A DNA stretch of 64,000 nt, taken from Ziziphus jujuba. Taxonomy: Eukaryota > Streptophyta > Magnoliopsida > Rosales > Rhamnaceae. The position numbers and the translations under genes were made by a program. The stretch covers positions 5,332,001 through 5,396,000 of the forward strand of contig NC_083382.1 in the NCBI RefSeq assembly GCF_031755915.1, given 5' to 3'. Under the pieces are notes generated by a model. That model saw nothing but the letters and a program-made list of their open reading frames with translations, had not been told where the DNA came from and searched no databases. Below, one piece after another: positions 39,800-52,000 of this stretch (position 1 is the stretch's first letter; every line of letters begins with the position of its first letter).

Positions 39800-40960
39800 A
39801 TGACAACGACTGACTTTCAGTTTTTAAAGATTGAGGTCTCCAACTCTCTTATTTTCCTTTTATCTTCTATTTTCCTTGTTTTACCATATACTAACTACTA
39901 ATTCTTTCTTTCATATTTTGTTCTTGCTTCTTAAAGACATGCATTCTTAAAGTGAATATAAACTGTAAAGGATGCGTGAAAAAAATCAGAAATCTCCTCC
40001 GGAAAATTGAAGGTGCTTTACTTCAAACTACCCTTTTATTTTGCACCATTTCTTAGATTAGAGCTTTGCAGTTAGATTTTACCATGAGTGCTTCTAACCT
40101 TTATGACTATTTTTGTTTGCTTCATAAGAAAAACATTGTTATCATTGTGGGTTTTTTCAGTTTTTCACACACAAACATATGCTATGAATATTTGTGTGTG
40201 TCAGGTATGTATGTGAATATGTTTGCATGTATTACTATTGAAAAACTTTTGGCTTTGGATTCAGGCGTATATAGTGTAAACATAGATGCAGAAAAACATC
40301 AGGTCACGGTCACAGGAAGTGTGGATTCTACCACTTTGATAAAAAAGTTGGCCAAATCTGGAAAGCATGCAGAGTTTTGGCCTCCAAGTTCCAACCAACC
40401 AGGAGCCAAATCGAACACAGGTCAAATAACCAACCAAACAAAAGCTCTATTTACTGACCTCAATGCCTCCAGAAACCAGCATTTTCTCCCAACCATATAC
40501 GGCACTGAAGTAAATCATGGATGGGAAGGATCAATAACAGATGAATTCTTCCAGCAGAATTTCATGAATAAAGCAATAAATGAGGAAAACAAGCATCTTA
40601 ATGGGAATGGAATCACAATTATCAATGGTGATAAATTTGAAGAAAATACCATCAGCATGACAGGCTTTACAGGACATGAAAGTGGTTTTATTGGTTTAAA
40701 ACATGAAAATCAGTGATCTTCAAGACTATTCTGCAGGGCCTCATGTGAATGATTATGATTATTTACCACCAATGATGAAGAACAACATTCATGGCTATCC
40801 TTTCAATGAAAATGGAAACCGAGACATGGAAGAGAATAGCTCCTCATACTACAACATGATAATGAATGGGATTGAGAACAAGGTTTACATGAATCAACCC
40901 CAGATGAATTATGCATCTCCCATGATTCCTTCTAACATTAACTCTCTTTTCGAATATTAA
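39800..40960 (+). CDS. HMA-domain protein (HIPP32-37-like), 3' end disturbed, no CaaX
   Basis: Exons 39800-39835 and 39937-40012 are clear; the third starts at 40265. The HMA domain reads TCILKVNINCKGC (Cys 22 and 25), then EGVYSVNIDAEKHQVTVTGS and the conserved KSGKHAEFWP. An Asn-rich tail follows. The frame stops at TGA 40714-40716 after 187 residues. The other frame continues at once with a similar Asn/Met/Tyr-rich 75-85 residue segment ending NSLFEY at 40960. Either a frameshift split a longer gene, or an intron joins them: 40628-40736 (109 nt) or 40682-40736 (55 nt) both have GT-AG ends and restore the frame, the first giving 232 aa. Related proteins normally end in a CaaX box; here the end is NSLFEY, with no prenylation signal. 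Confidence 0.75.
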
Positions 40961-41692
40961 ATCTCTTTTCCAATTTGGATTTACACCACCTCCTGTCTAT
41001 TATTAACAGATTATCTTGCAGTTACATGAAAGAACGGATCCTCCATTATTAGAGGCTGGATTCCTATAATCATGGCAGTAAGGAATAAATATGATGGTTT
41101 TTTGGTACTCTACCCTTTATTAACTAGCTTCCAATCTTTTTCGTTCTAAAGTTCATGCAAAAGAAAATTGAAATTCTGAAATTAGTGAATTTTATTCTTA
41201 TAAGCTTAAAGCTTAATATATAGTTAACTAAATAAATTTCCAAAAAGTTCAAGATATGGAGAGCAATAACAAGAAAAATAAGCAAGGAGACTTGGAAGGA
41301 GAAAAGATTACATAAAACCTACTTCTTTTTCACGCCGTATATTTGAATTCTCAAGCAATACAATAAACAAATTTATGCATCCAGGCAATAACAAATCTAG
41401 CAAATCCTCACTGCACAAATTAGTTTGATAGTTCTTGTTGTAATGACTAACAGAGAACAATTTCATAACAAAAACAAAATTAAAAAGGATGAGTATACTG
41501 TAGACTCAGGAACTGGGAAATCTCTTCAGCCATGATTTTCTAGGTATTAATATAATTTCATGCTTAGACATCTGAACCAAGTAATTTAGACATATGACCA
41601 TGATCAACAAAGGCAACTATTTCAATTTTGATAGGAATAAATGAGAAGGGAAAATATATATATATATAAACAAAAAAAGAGAGTACAATAAC
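40961..41692. other. intergenic between convergent genes
   Basis: No gene is seen. It should hold the 3' UTRs of the HMA gene (+) and of the acidic protein gene (-). A (TA)n run lies at about 41657-41668. Confidence 0.6.
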
Positions 41693-43519
41693 TTAGCGCT
41701 TTCGTGCTTTTCTGCGTCTAGACTCTGTTTTCTGCCATTTCTTTCTCGGAACTAGTTTGGTCTTTGGTTTCAGCTTTAACTCAGGTGAGAACTTATAATT
41801 TGGATCTCTCATCCGTGCTTGAATATCTTTGAAAAACTGGATGTTTAATTTCTTAGGTCCTCCTTGTCTAAGCTCTGCATATTCAGGTCCTGAGACAATA
41901 TTCTCAAATGCTCCTATAAGAATGTCCAAATCACTCATGACCTCCCACACATTTGTGTAACGACCATCTGGTCCTTTCTTCAACTTTTTTAAGGCATTTT
42001 CAACAGCAATTTTCCGAGCTTGCTTTGCTGGTGACAACTCCTCTGGTTCCTGCTCATCTTTCAATAATTCTGAGATTGTTCGATACTTTGATGTTTCTTC
42101 AAACTCAAACAATTTATCTATATGTTTATCACTGCTTTCATTTGGATAGGCTTCTGTAGGAATGTCGTCGTCGTCATCGCCTTCACTACCTGTCCATAGA
42201 GTCTTCTCCTCATCGCTTCCAGACCACACACTTCTTAACTCGTCACTATCATCAGCATCAATTAAGTCAGAGTGCTCTCTTGCCTTCTGTCTAACTTTCT
42301 GGATCTCTTTTTCAAGATTATTTTTTCCGTCTTTTCCATCGTCACTTTCATCTTCACTCCCTGTCCACAAACAAGTCTCTTCGTCCATCTCTTTCTTCCA
42401 TGCTTTCCTAAATTCCTCATCACCAGGTTTTCCATTGCCAAAGAGATCATAATGTTTGCGTCTATCTCGAGCATAAGATCGTATGACTGCAAAACTATGT
42501 TAGAAGATAACAGATAATGGAATACTTTACAAAAATTAAATCTTGCTGCATCAAAATATAAAAATAACAGAGAAGTGCAAAATTCCCACCCATTGCAGCT
42601 TGGGAATCCAATATCCTCTTAAGATAACTTTAATTGTGGGCCGACCAGAATAGACATTAGATTCATAATATTAAAAGTTTTTAGACAAGAACTGAAATCT
42701 CGAAATAGCTAGTTTGGCCATATGTTGAAAAACTGTTTTGGTTATAAACAGAAAACTGTTCAAAAGTTCAATTAACTTAAATGTAAGAAGAAAACAATTT
42801 CTTAAGTTTACAGCTAGCTCTCCCTAATATTTTCATTTCCCATCCTAATTTCCTTGTCATCCAGGTGATGGAATAGGCTGTCAGGCTATGGATCATCATC
42901 AGCCCGAGAGACAAACATGTATGTGACTCCAGTATCTTAAGCACATTTAAAACAACAGTGGCTTTTTATTTATTTATTTATTTACAATGCCTACCTGCCA
43001 AAAAAAATAGTTAAACAGAAATGGATATCTTATACAAGGACATTTTACAAGTAGATAGAGTTAACCACGTACTTTTAACAACACATTCAGCATCTGTTCA
43101 TTGTCTTTTACCTTCTCACAGAAATAGAAAACAAAACCAAAAAAATTTAAAATACAAACAAAACTAGTAACAATTATACCATCTAAACACATCATAAACA
43201 GCCACACCCACACAGTGAAGTATGAAATTCAAGATATGGAAGCTAACCTTGAAAATCCAAGCAGGACCTGCAACTAATTTGACTGTTCGAAATCTTTAAA
43301 GATGAATCAGGCAGAGTTTCTAAACTGAAAGTGAGAACAGAAAAATGGGTAGTTCAGATTTTGATAACAAAGTTTCGCAGAAAGAATTGTCATATAACAT
43401 TCTGAACAAACCTAGTGAGTAGACTATGACCTTGGAGAAGATGAAGGCTGCAAAAGGGGTTTTGACGTTCTGCCAATAGATTGCAGGAGGAAAGGGCGGG
43501 AACATAGCCTCCGAGCCAT
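41693..43519 (-). CDS. uncharacterised acidic protein with mitochondrial-type leader
   Basis: I do not recognise this family with confidence. Three exons, in transcript order: 43519-43431, 43324-43248, 42486-41693, with matching phases and GT-AG borders, give 319 residues. The N-terminus (MARRLCSRPFLLQSIGR) is rich in Arg, Ser and Leu and lacks acids, like a mitochondrial presequence. After a basic stretch, residues about 89-165 are highly acidic and carry three copies of a [LV]W[TS]GS motif (W96, W143, W153), each followed by an acidic run. Residues about 190-280 form a conserved-looking helical region (RKIAVENALKKLKKG, VWEVMSDLDILIGAFENI). The end is strongly basic (RRRKARKR). A nucleic-acid or ribosome-associated mitochondrial role is possible but not shown. 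Exons 1 and 2 are less certain than exon 3. Confidence 0.8.
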
Positions 43520-43697
43520 ATTTATTTATAGCTTCAATCTGCTGTTGTTTGAAGGTATATATATTGGGGTAAATTGTTCGGAGCTCCAACTTAAATATAA
43601 TAGTAATATTACAAACACCACATGAAAACCAAACTTCGAATAGCAAGTGATGTGGCTATCTGCTATTTACTTGCATTAGGTCCCATTTATATTCATG

Positions 43698-43703
43698 TGG
43701 GCC
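43698..43703 (-). promoter_or_regulatory. site II motif upstream of the acidic protein gene
   Basis: TGGGCC about 180 bases upstream of the start codon. Site II (TGGGCY) elements are frequent in promoters of plant nuclear genes for mitochondrial and ribosomal proteins, which fits the predicted leader. A single short motif is weak evidence. Confidence 0.35.
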
Positions 43704-43719
43704 TCACTAATTTTTTGAC

Positions 43720-45248
43720 AACTAACATGCTGACAACCAATGAACTGAACTATAGCACATCCAGAAAAATCTCAACCACAAAATTAACATAAGAATTCAA
43801 CCAAAGAATTCATTGCCTCCAAGGTCTTGGCTCCATGACCTGGAATACCTAAACAGTTTCAAAGCCAATCCGTAAAGCACTTAAACTCGATTCAAGTTTC
43901 TAAGCTACAATGCTTTCTTCATCTGCCATTAAGGCCATTCAGGCTTCCATGGAGAATTGTTAGAATGCTCAAACTCATTTTTAATTAGTAGAAGTTAGAA
44001 GACAGAAATCTTAAGAGGGGAAAGAAAAAGAGGGGCAAAAGGAAAAAAAAAAAAAAAAAGAAAAAAAAGTGCAGTTTAAGTATGCTGCACATGTCAAAAC
44101 GATGAGAGTAGGTGAAATGAGGAATATTCAATGCATCAGCTACAAGTTACCAACATGGGTACCCCAACAACATGGGTACCCCAACAACATGGAAAAAAGA
44201 GAATTTTAACTGCTCAATCGTCAATGGAACTATTTTCAAAGAATTAAATCCTTGTGTCAACTTTAAATTCAAAATCACACTTCTAACCAAAAGGAAGTCT
44301 CTCGAATTCTTTCTCATAACGACATAAAAATCCTCAAGCATTGAACTTTCTAATCGCTCATAAGTGCTTCACATGAGGTAAACGAAACTGTAATAAAGGT
44401 AGAAACTATTACTCAGAATCGAAACAAAGATGGGAACTACCATAAAAAAGAACTGTATATTAGCAGATAATAGATTAATTTTGCAGTTATACAATCATTA
44501 ACAAGTACCACCTAAGTAATTAAAAGTATTATGTAGCTAGATAAAATTTTGCCGCATAAATTTGGCACAAGTTAGAGATTACTAAGAGATACAATTCGAT
44601 TAACATACAACTTAGATTTGAACTAAACAAGAAATGCAATATGCTAACTATTACTACACTGGAACATTTAGCAATTCAGCAGGCTTGCATTGATACCACC
44701 ACCACATATATATATATATATATACACACACATATGAAAGAAAGAGAAATACATATATATATATATATATATGTGCATATGTATATGTATATGTACAACC
44801 CAAAACAATTGAAAAATGATATTAAGACTTCAGACCCTCCACAGGAAAAAGATTAAAAATAATAATTAAAAAAAAGAAAAAAGAAAAAGCGCAAGCATAC
44901 CTTGGCACACGTAAGCCAAGGGAGTGAATTGAAAAAAAGTTATGATTTTGATACTAAAAATTTGATTTTGAGAGAGACAACCACTTCCCCTTCCACTTCC
45001 ACCTACCAATTGAGTTGCAGAGACAGGAAGGTGAAGCGGAGTGAGGGTTCACTAGTACGACCAGGGAAGCGGCCACAGCTTAAATTTCTATCTACCGCTG
45101 GACTACTCTGTACTCCTACTCCATCCAACAGCTTGGCGCCACGTGGTTTAACTTTACACTATCGGATGAGAAATTCTTTTGTAGACTCGGGGCTACCACC
45201 AAGAAAAGCCTGGCCAATAATGAAACGCCAAATCATTAAGAACTTGAA

Positions 45249-45287
<39 letters not shown>

Positions 45288-46560
45288 TGGTATTAATATC
45301 TCTCAAATTATTATTATCATTATTATTATTATTATTATTATTTTTTGGTATTAATATCTCTCAACTTCATATATTAAATTTTTTAATTATTTTTTACAAT
45401 GTGTTTGTGGAGTTTGTTTGTTCATTATTTACAACATTAAATTCCCTTAAATTTTTGAAGAGCGAATTTCATATACAACGTTGAGAGGGATGAACTAAAC
45501 TTGTATCGTCTTGACTAGGCATAAACCCATCGAAGTTTTTTTTTTTTTTTTTTTAATATATTTGATCAAAAAAATATTGAAGTTTGATTTAATAATTAAT
45601 AATTATGTGTCTATGAAATTTCTTTTGGCAAATTTGTAAATGACATTTTTGCATTTGGTCACTTTTGACCCCATATATTATATTATATGTCATTCATATA
45701 TACAATCCATTTTCCAAGCTGAAATAAACAAGGGGCACAATTTGGACAGAAACCAAATTTGCCACTATCACATGGTCTAAACAAATGAGATATGTATTGA
45801 ATAGCATGGTATTAGTGTGTTAAACAACAGAGACAGAGACAGATAGTATACACAAAATGCTTTAAAATTGTGACATACATTTTGGCACATCTGAGCTTAA
45901 GCTTAATGATTTTAGCCCAAATTACACATCAAAACAGTATAAATTTCTAATTATAAATTACATTAACTCTTTGCAACTTCCTTCTAAACTATTTAGCACC
46001 CATTTTGTGTGTTATTGCAAAACACTCAAAAATGAACATACTAACTAGAGACAGTAGTCCAGATCAGAGACATTATATAGCTCAACTATATAGGTTTCAT
46101 ATTGCATTTCACTTTTGAATGCTTTTCTATTTGGAAGCTTTAGGAAATCAAACACATGAACAAGAGATAATGTTAACAAAAGTATATATATATATATATA
46201 TATATACATATCTACGTATATATATACACATGTCGACACTCAACAAAAGCATATGTAGAATTAACATCCATACATTTCTTCTTGTTGGTCTCTCTGCTTG
46301 GCATAGCTAGGTAGAGAACCAACCTCACATACAATATGTGATGGTCCACAGTGTTAGAATGCCCTAATGACATTTTTAGAAATATTTAAAGTTTGGAATT
46401 TTCGATCTCGGATCATAAGAATTTTTTAATAATGTCACTAGAATGGTGCATGTCAGATGTTTGACCAAGATATGAAAGTTTTCTCAAGAAAACCCTGTTA
46501 TGACTTCTCACACAAAATGATATTTCCAATTGCAAAGAAGAAAATGACTAAATAAGCTCT
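43720..46560. other. intergenic region with microsatellites
   Basis: No gene is supported. Contents: poly-A at about 44040-44068; (TA)n/(CA)n at 44706-44732 and (TA)n at 44754-44772; (ATT)n at 45247-45288 and 45308-45342; and a T run at 45536-45554. The tandem GGTACCCCAACAACATGG lies at about 44157-44191. The 150-codon open frame at 44902-45354 ends in a Leu/Ile run made by the ATT repeat and lacks any domain. Confidence 0.6.
45247..45342. repeat. interrupted (ATT)n microsatellite
   Basis: Two ATT arrays separated by, and followed by, copies of TTTGGTATTAATATCTCTCAA (about 45287 and 45344), so the array plus this unit is itself tandemly repeated. Confidence 0.9.
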
Positions 46561-47595
46561 TTAGGGGGGAAGGGGGGATGTCAGTGTTTTGTTCTCCATT
46601 GCTCCCAGTTCCGACTTCGAACTTGGGCTACGCAAGCCTCCCATAGGCAATGACAAGCCATGGGATGAGCATAGGTGCCACAAAGGTAATCTTATGTCTC
46701 CGAGGAACAAGGAATATTAAGGATAGTACTGATAGGCGTTGTGAGCTGGTATTGTGCGTCACTCCCATGCTAGAGATTCAATATAGCATTCGCTATGCCA
46801 TTTTCCATGGGCAATGCAAAAGACATACATGGATCTTTCTTACAGAGTTGTGGCAAATGTGTCATTGAGCAGGGACTTGGGTTCTACCTCATTCGAGGGG
46901 TTAGAAACTAGCAAGCACGGACAAGGCGACACCATGCCATCATATGGCATTCACATGTGGGATTCTGATCTTGTATTGTTCCTTTGGGTGGTATGTTTGT
47001 ATAATGCTAGCGTACATGCCTCAAGGTCATTTGCTATTTGGGATGTACTTAAACCAAGACCCAAATGAAGGGTTCAGTTGTTGAGTAGATCTTGGCGCAA
47101 GGTCAAGCTTCAAGCTACCAAATGAGCATGATGTTATTAGGTGAGCTTGTCGAGTGGCGTGAGCCTTGATGACTATGAGGATCTATAGATGGAGTGAGCA
47201 TTTTAACTAATAACCATGATAGTGGAAAGCAATTATAGTTCCCTATGTGCAAGATTTGCAAGAGCAGTTCTTGTCAATAAACTTCAGGGCATACATTTAG
47301 TATCAGACGAGTTGATATATGGAACTCGAATAATTAAAAGACTGGCCTTGATTAGAGAGTTTTGGTGTTATACTGTCTATTTCAGCTGTATAAAATGTGA
47401 GATCGTGACACAACGAAAGGAAATGCCCAAGGATGCATTTCATTGTTTTTTTTTTTTTTTTTTTTTTTTGTTTGGAAAAATGCCACAAATACAAATAATT
47501 AAAACCAAAAAGTCAGTCAATCACATCCAAAGATTTTTGGTGGATGAACAGGCTGATGATGATGCAGATTCAAAGGCATCGTTAAAATAAACATG
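46561..47595. other. unassigned, compositionally distinct stretch
   Basis: 46561-47200 is visibly less AT-rich than its surroundings and holds overlapping open frames at 46650-46868 and 46814-47068. None shows a family I recognise. It could be a decayed mobile element or host gene fragment. A T run lies at 47447-47469. Confidence 0.4.
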
Positions 47596-47599
47596 CACA

Positions 47600-48400
47600 A
47601 AATTGGCATTCTCTCTGCTATTTCAACCATTATTTGCATAGATCTAGCCAGAGATGCTTCTCCATTCAGTATTCACTTAAGACCAATATAACAGTGACAT
47701 GCAATTTGCATGTGTGCGGTGCCACATATAATCATAATAGTTTCCATGTCATGGAAAAAGAAAATGAGCTAATTATGACACTATATATGCTACAATATGA
47801 TAATTAAGTTAAAAGTAACACAATATGAAGAATTAACTCTCTTTGATTTGCATATTATGATACTGTCGATGGCAAAACAATAATCAAATGCTACTGGAAG
47901 AAAAGGATATCTTTCAAGAGGAAACAAAAACTTTTAGCCTCTTTTTCTCCTAAAAGAGAATTTTCATAAAATTGAGGTCAGGTTACATGGACATATATAT
48001 CCATGTCAAAAGATAACCATCAACAACTGAGGCACCTGGCACCAGACTGAAAAAAACAAGAAAAAAAATGTCCTGCAACCCAATACAGTAACTAATCAAA
48101 TAGAAATGACAACAAGATTCACTTTTTACCTTTTATCTCTACCCATAAAAATACTTGATAAGTGGAATGACAGAGAGTTGAAAAGAAAGAGATGAGCTCA
48201 CTGAATAACTGGGATGCCATCAATTTTGGTTTAGAATTACTTACAAATATTACCCTGGATTTTGGACAGCATCTCATTTTAGCCTCCTTTCTTGACCACT
48301 CATCCATTATTACCAAATTCTTTTTTTCAAAAAACTAGTGGTTTGGGTGGTGAATAATGGATGAAAGCCTGTTCACAACTGTAAGCAGAAAACTTACTGT
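47600..48400 (-). pseudogene. partial duplicate of AAR2 (exon 11 and flanking introns)
   Basis: About 800 bases match 49265-50185 inside the AAR2 gene in the same orientation, covering part of intron 11, exon 11 and most of intron 10. The exon copy at about 48001-48075 still reads ASVVDG.LLTW on the minus strand. The splice donor after LTW has become ATATAT instead of GTATGT, and the first codons (DFFW) are altered. It sits just 3' of the intact gene. It is not expressible as an AAR2 exon. Confidence 0.75.
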
Positions 48401-49003
48401 AATAATCTACATAATTTTGGGTTAACTACATAACATAATCCACATGATATAAAGTGGACAAACAAGTTTCGAGACCTGCCTAATCTCTAAGTTTTCGAGA
48501 TTTGTCTATCTGTAAAGATTTTCGTTTGTTTATTAAACTAGAAATTTATTTTCTCCCAGGATATTTAAATAAAACCGACATAGTATTCTTTAAATAAAGC
48601 TAAATACCTAAGAAACTAGTAAAATAAATTAATTTACCGTCAAAGACTAGCCAATTTGGGTTTTTTTTATTGTTCAATCATTATTCCAACTTTACATAAA
48701 TTTTCAATTTTTCAATCTATTTATCTATTTTTGAATCAAAAATCAAGGACCAATGCTACTATGCTACATAATTGGAGTGAGAAAAGTGGATGAAACTGAA
48801 ATGAGAGCTAGCTTTAGGCAATCCAAGAAAATTGCTTCATTAATTCTCCAATCGACAAGCATAAACAGACAAAATGTCATAGTTTAGTTAAAAACAACAT
48901 TCTCAGATGAAATGAAATCTACTTGGGAGGTTTTATAAACATTCTGATTGGCTATCCTGTAATGTGTTATAGACATATTACATTATTACATTATGTACAA
49001 TCT
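48401..49003 (-). other. 3' flank of AAR2
   Basis: No gene is seen. It should contain the AAR2 3' UTR next to 49003. Confidence 0.5.
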
Positions 49004-52000
49004 CTAGGTTGCCGGGGCTTCAGAACTTTGGTCATCCAACATCTCAACCACAGGGGCAAACTGCAGAATTTTGAACAACAATGTGTGAGAGAAAGAGAGA
49101 CAGAGAGAGAGAGATTTGGTGTAGTTCAACTTTCAATACTAATACTAACCTCATCATCTTCCAAGTACATCCCATCAATTTCACTGTTCTGCTGGAATTC
49201 CCACCCAAGATTGTTTTCAAGCAGTTCCTTGAGCTTCCTTGTCTATAAGAATTGAAAAGTTTGAATTAAAACAATAATAGGCATTCTCTCTGCCATTTCA
49301 CCAATTTTTGCAAAGATCTAGAGATGCTGCTGCATTCAGCATTCAACAAAGACCAATATGACAGTGATTTGCATTTTGTATGTGGTGCCACAGATAATCA
49401 TAAAAGTGAAACAGTTGTGGGCCTCCAATGTTACTTTAGCGGGTGGAAATGAAATTGAATAGATAGGTTGCAAAAAGCTAAGGGTGGGATTAGGATAGGT
49501 GAAAATTCTATAAAGAACCTTCAGGGTTTAGAGAACATCTCAAAGCCAATTTGTTGACATCCTCATTGACAGTTTGCAAGTCATGCAAAAATTAAATAAA
49601 CTAATTATGACATGATGCTACTATATAATAAGTTTGACACAAAACAAATTTCCTGATATGCATATTATGACATGTCTGGTGGCAAAATAAGAATCAAATG
49701 CTACTGTAAGAAAGGATGCCTTTCAAGAGGAAACAAAAACTTAGTCCTTTTTCTCCTAAAAGAGAATTGTAATAGAAAGGTTACATGGACATACCCATGT
49801 CAAAAGATCACCATCAACAACTGAGGCATCTTGCACCAGCCAAAAAAAGTCCTGCAACCCAATACAATTACTAACCGAATAGAAATGACTACAAGATTAC
49901 TTTACATGACTTGAAAGGATCAATCAAATAGTTCATCTTTATTCATAAAAACAGTTGATAAATTATTGAATGAGAAACAGTGGAAAGAATGAGATCAGAT
50001 ACTAAATAATGGGATGCCATATATATATATATATAACTTTTTTTTTTTTTTCTCTCCACCAAAACTTTTATTACCAAATTCTATTTAAAAAAAAAAAACA
50101 ATTAGGAGGTCAGGGTGAGAAATACTGAATTATGGATGAAAGCCTGTTCACCACTGTAAGCAAAAATGCACTGTAATAATAATATGATAAACTCACACTT
50201 GTACCTTGAAAAGGCGATGTAGAAAGCTATCAGCAGAAAACCAGGAATCATCTAACAATGTGGATTCACCAGCATTTGTATCTGTGGGATCTTTGCGGAG
50301 TCCGTATTTAAGTTGATAATAGACGACTTTGATAACCTGTGTGAATTGTTTCAGATGTTAGATACTGATTTTGAAAAAATAAGAATAAAAAGCCTAAAGG
50401 TAATGTCTCAAGTCTTAATTTATAGAAAGAGGAAACATGTAGGACAGAACCAAAAAGACCAATACTATGTTCAGTTTAGGAAATGGATACCGAACAAAAG
50501 CCACAGCTCATAATGGCTACAACTGTGGGTAGGCTTCATTACATTTCAAACTTTTATATTACTGTACATATGCTTCAATACATTTCAAAATTTTGATTCA
50601 AATCAAACCCATAACTATTCTTCCTATTTCTACAGATATGCCATCCTCTTACCGCATATTGGGCGATGGAGTACAATAGATCATCCTCCATATATATTTA
50701 CAAAACATGGAATGAATCCTCAAAGAATAAAATAGTTCTGGCATCTACTTCATGAATTGCATCCTATGAACAGCCATATTGAATTTTTAATAATTTAAGA
50801 ACAGACATTAGTAAACAATATCTGAATTATAAAATTTACCTTTGTGAATAGCTGACTCCTTGTCTGGAAAGGCTGCATTAGATGCAAAGCAATTTCAGTG
50901 AATTGAAACAGAAACTAAATCCTAGTTTAGAAACCATATGTGTAACAAAATCCGGCTCTAAGTCAACTGATGCTTTAGCATATTAGTTTGTATGCAAGCA
51001 CTATATCACCAAAAAGCAACAGATGAAACAGGCAACAGCTGCTTTGTTCAAAATTAAGATAAGACAGAAGTTTAGAAAGAAGGAAAAAAACATTACATTT
51101 ACAACATAAGCCAACAAGAATCTGATTCAAAGACTAATACTGAGAAGTGAAACCACGTAGAAAGGACACATTGCCAATCTAAATTGCATTGTATGTTTTA
51201 CCATTCCTACCCCCCCCCAAAAAAAAAAAACAAAAAAAGACATAATGTCTTACTATATTTGCATATCATAAAAAACACCACATTAGTCATGCAAACACTG
51301 CAATAAAGCAGCTCAAAGTATCTAGCTAGGCCAAGTTCTGAAAGCAAATTGGATTTCAAATTAACAGCTTAGAGATTTGAATCTGACAATTACAATTTCA
51401 TAAATGAAGTGAAAGCTGGCAGCTAAATGAATACTTACTGCTTTAGTACACCCAAATAAAAGGCTGACCAAAGACTTCCACTGTAGAAATGCTTCTAGCG
51501 ATTGCCCCATCTACATCCACATTAGATGTCATAAAAATATGACAACATTAATGATACAACATGCTGTACAATACATATATGTACATACCAAAAACGCTAC
51601 AAATGCAAATTGCATCTCTCCAAGAAGCAAGTCTTCAGAACCTCCATAATCCTTGTTCAGTATGCTCTCTAACAATTGTGTCTAAAGAGATCAGTTCAAA
51701 TATATAGCCAAATTAGGAAACATAGATCAAAAACATTAACCTGTTTCTAAAATTTTTAAAAACTTACTTTGTCAAGATTCAGGGATGTAAGTTCTTGCCC
51801 CTCAACTCCTCTTTGCTTGATAACACGGGGAATAGATGTGTAGTAGCATCCTCTTCTCTGAGAGTTGTCAACAGGCATTGAGAACTTACTATCCTTCAAT
51901 TGCTCATCTAGAGCTTTCTCCATTGTTGTTTTAGAAGTACTTTTAACCATTGATTCACATGCAACAGTGATTTCTCCTCCAATGGGTTCTGTCCACAAAA

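Noticed and set aside
42162..42517. Ser/Leu-rich plus-strand frames
   Set aside because: Antisense shadow of the Asp/Glu-rich exon of the acidic protein gene.
45247..45342. Regular repeat considered as a CRISPR-like array
   Set aside because: It is a trinucleotide microsatellite in a plant nuclear genome; no repeat-spacer layout.
44902..45354. 150-codon open frame
   Set aside because: No domain; its C-terminal Leu/Ile run is the ATT microsatellite, and there is no splice or promoter support.
46590..46660. tRNA-like T-arm sequence near TTCGAAC
   Set aside because: No matching acceptor, D or anticodon arms could be folded.
47216..47590. 124-codon open frame
   Set aside because: Contains a Phe run from a T tract and shows no family resemblance.
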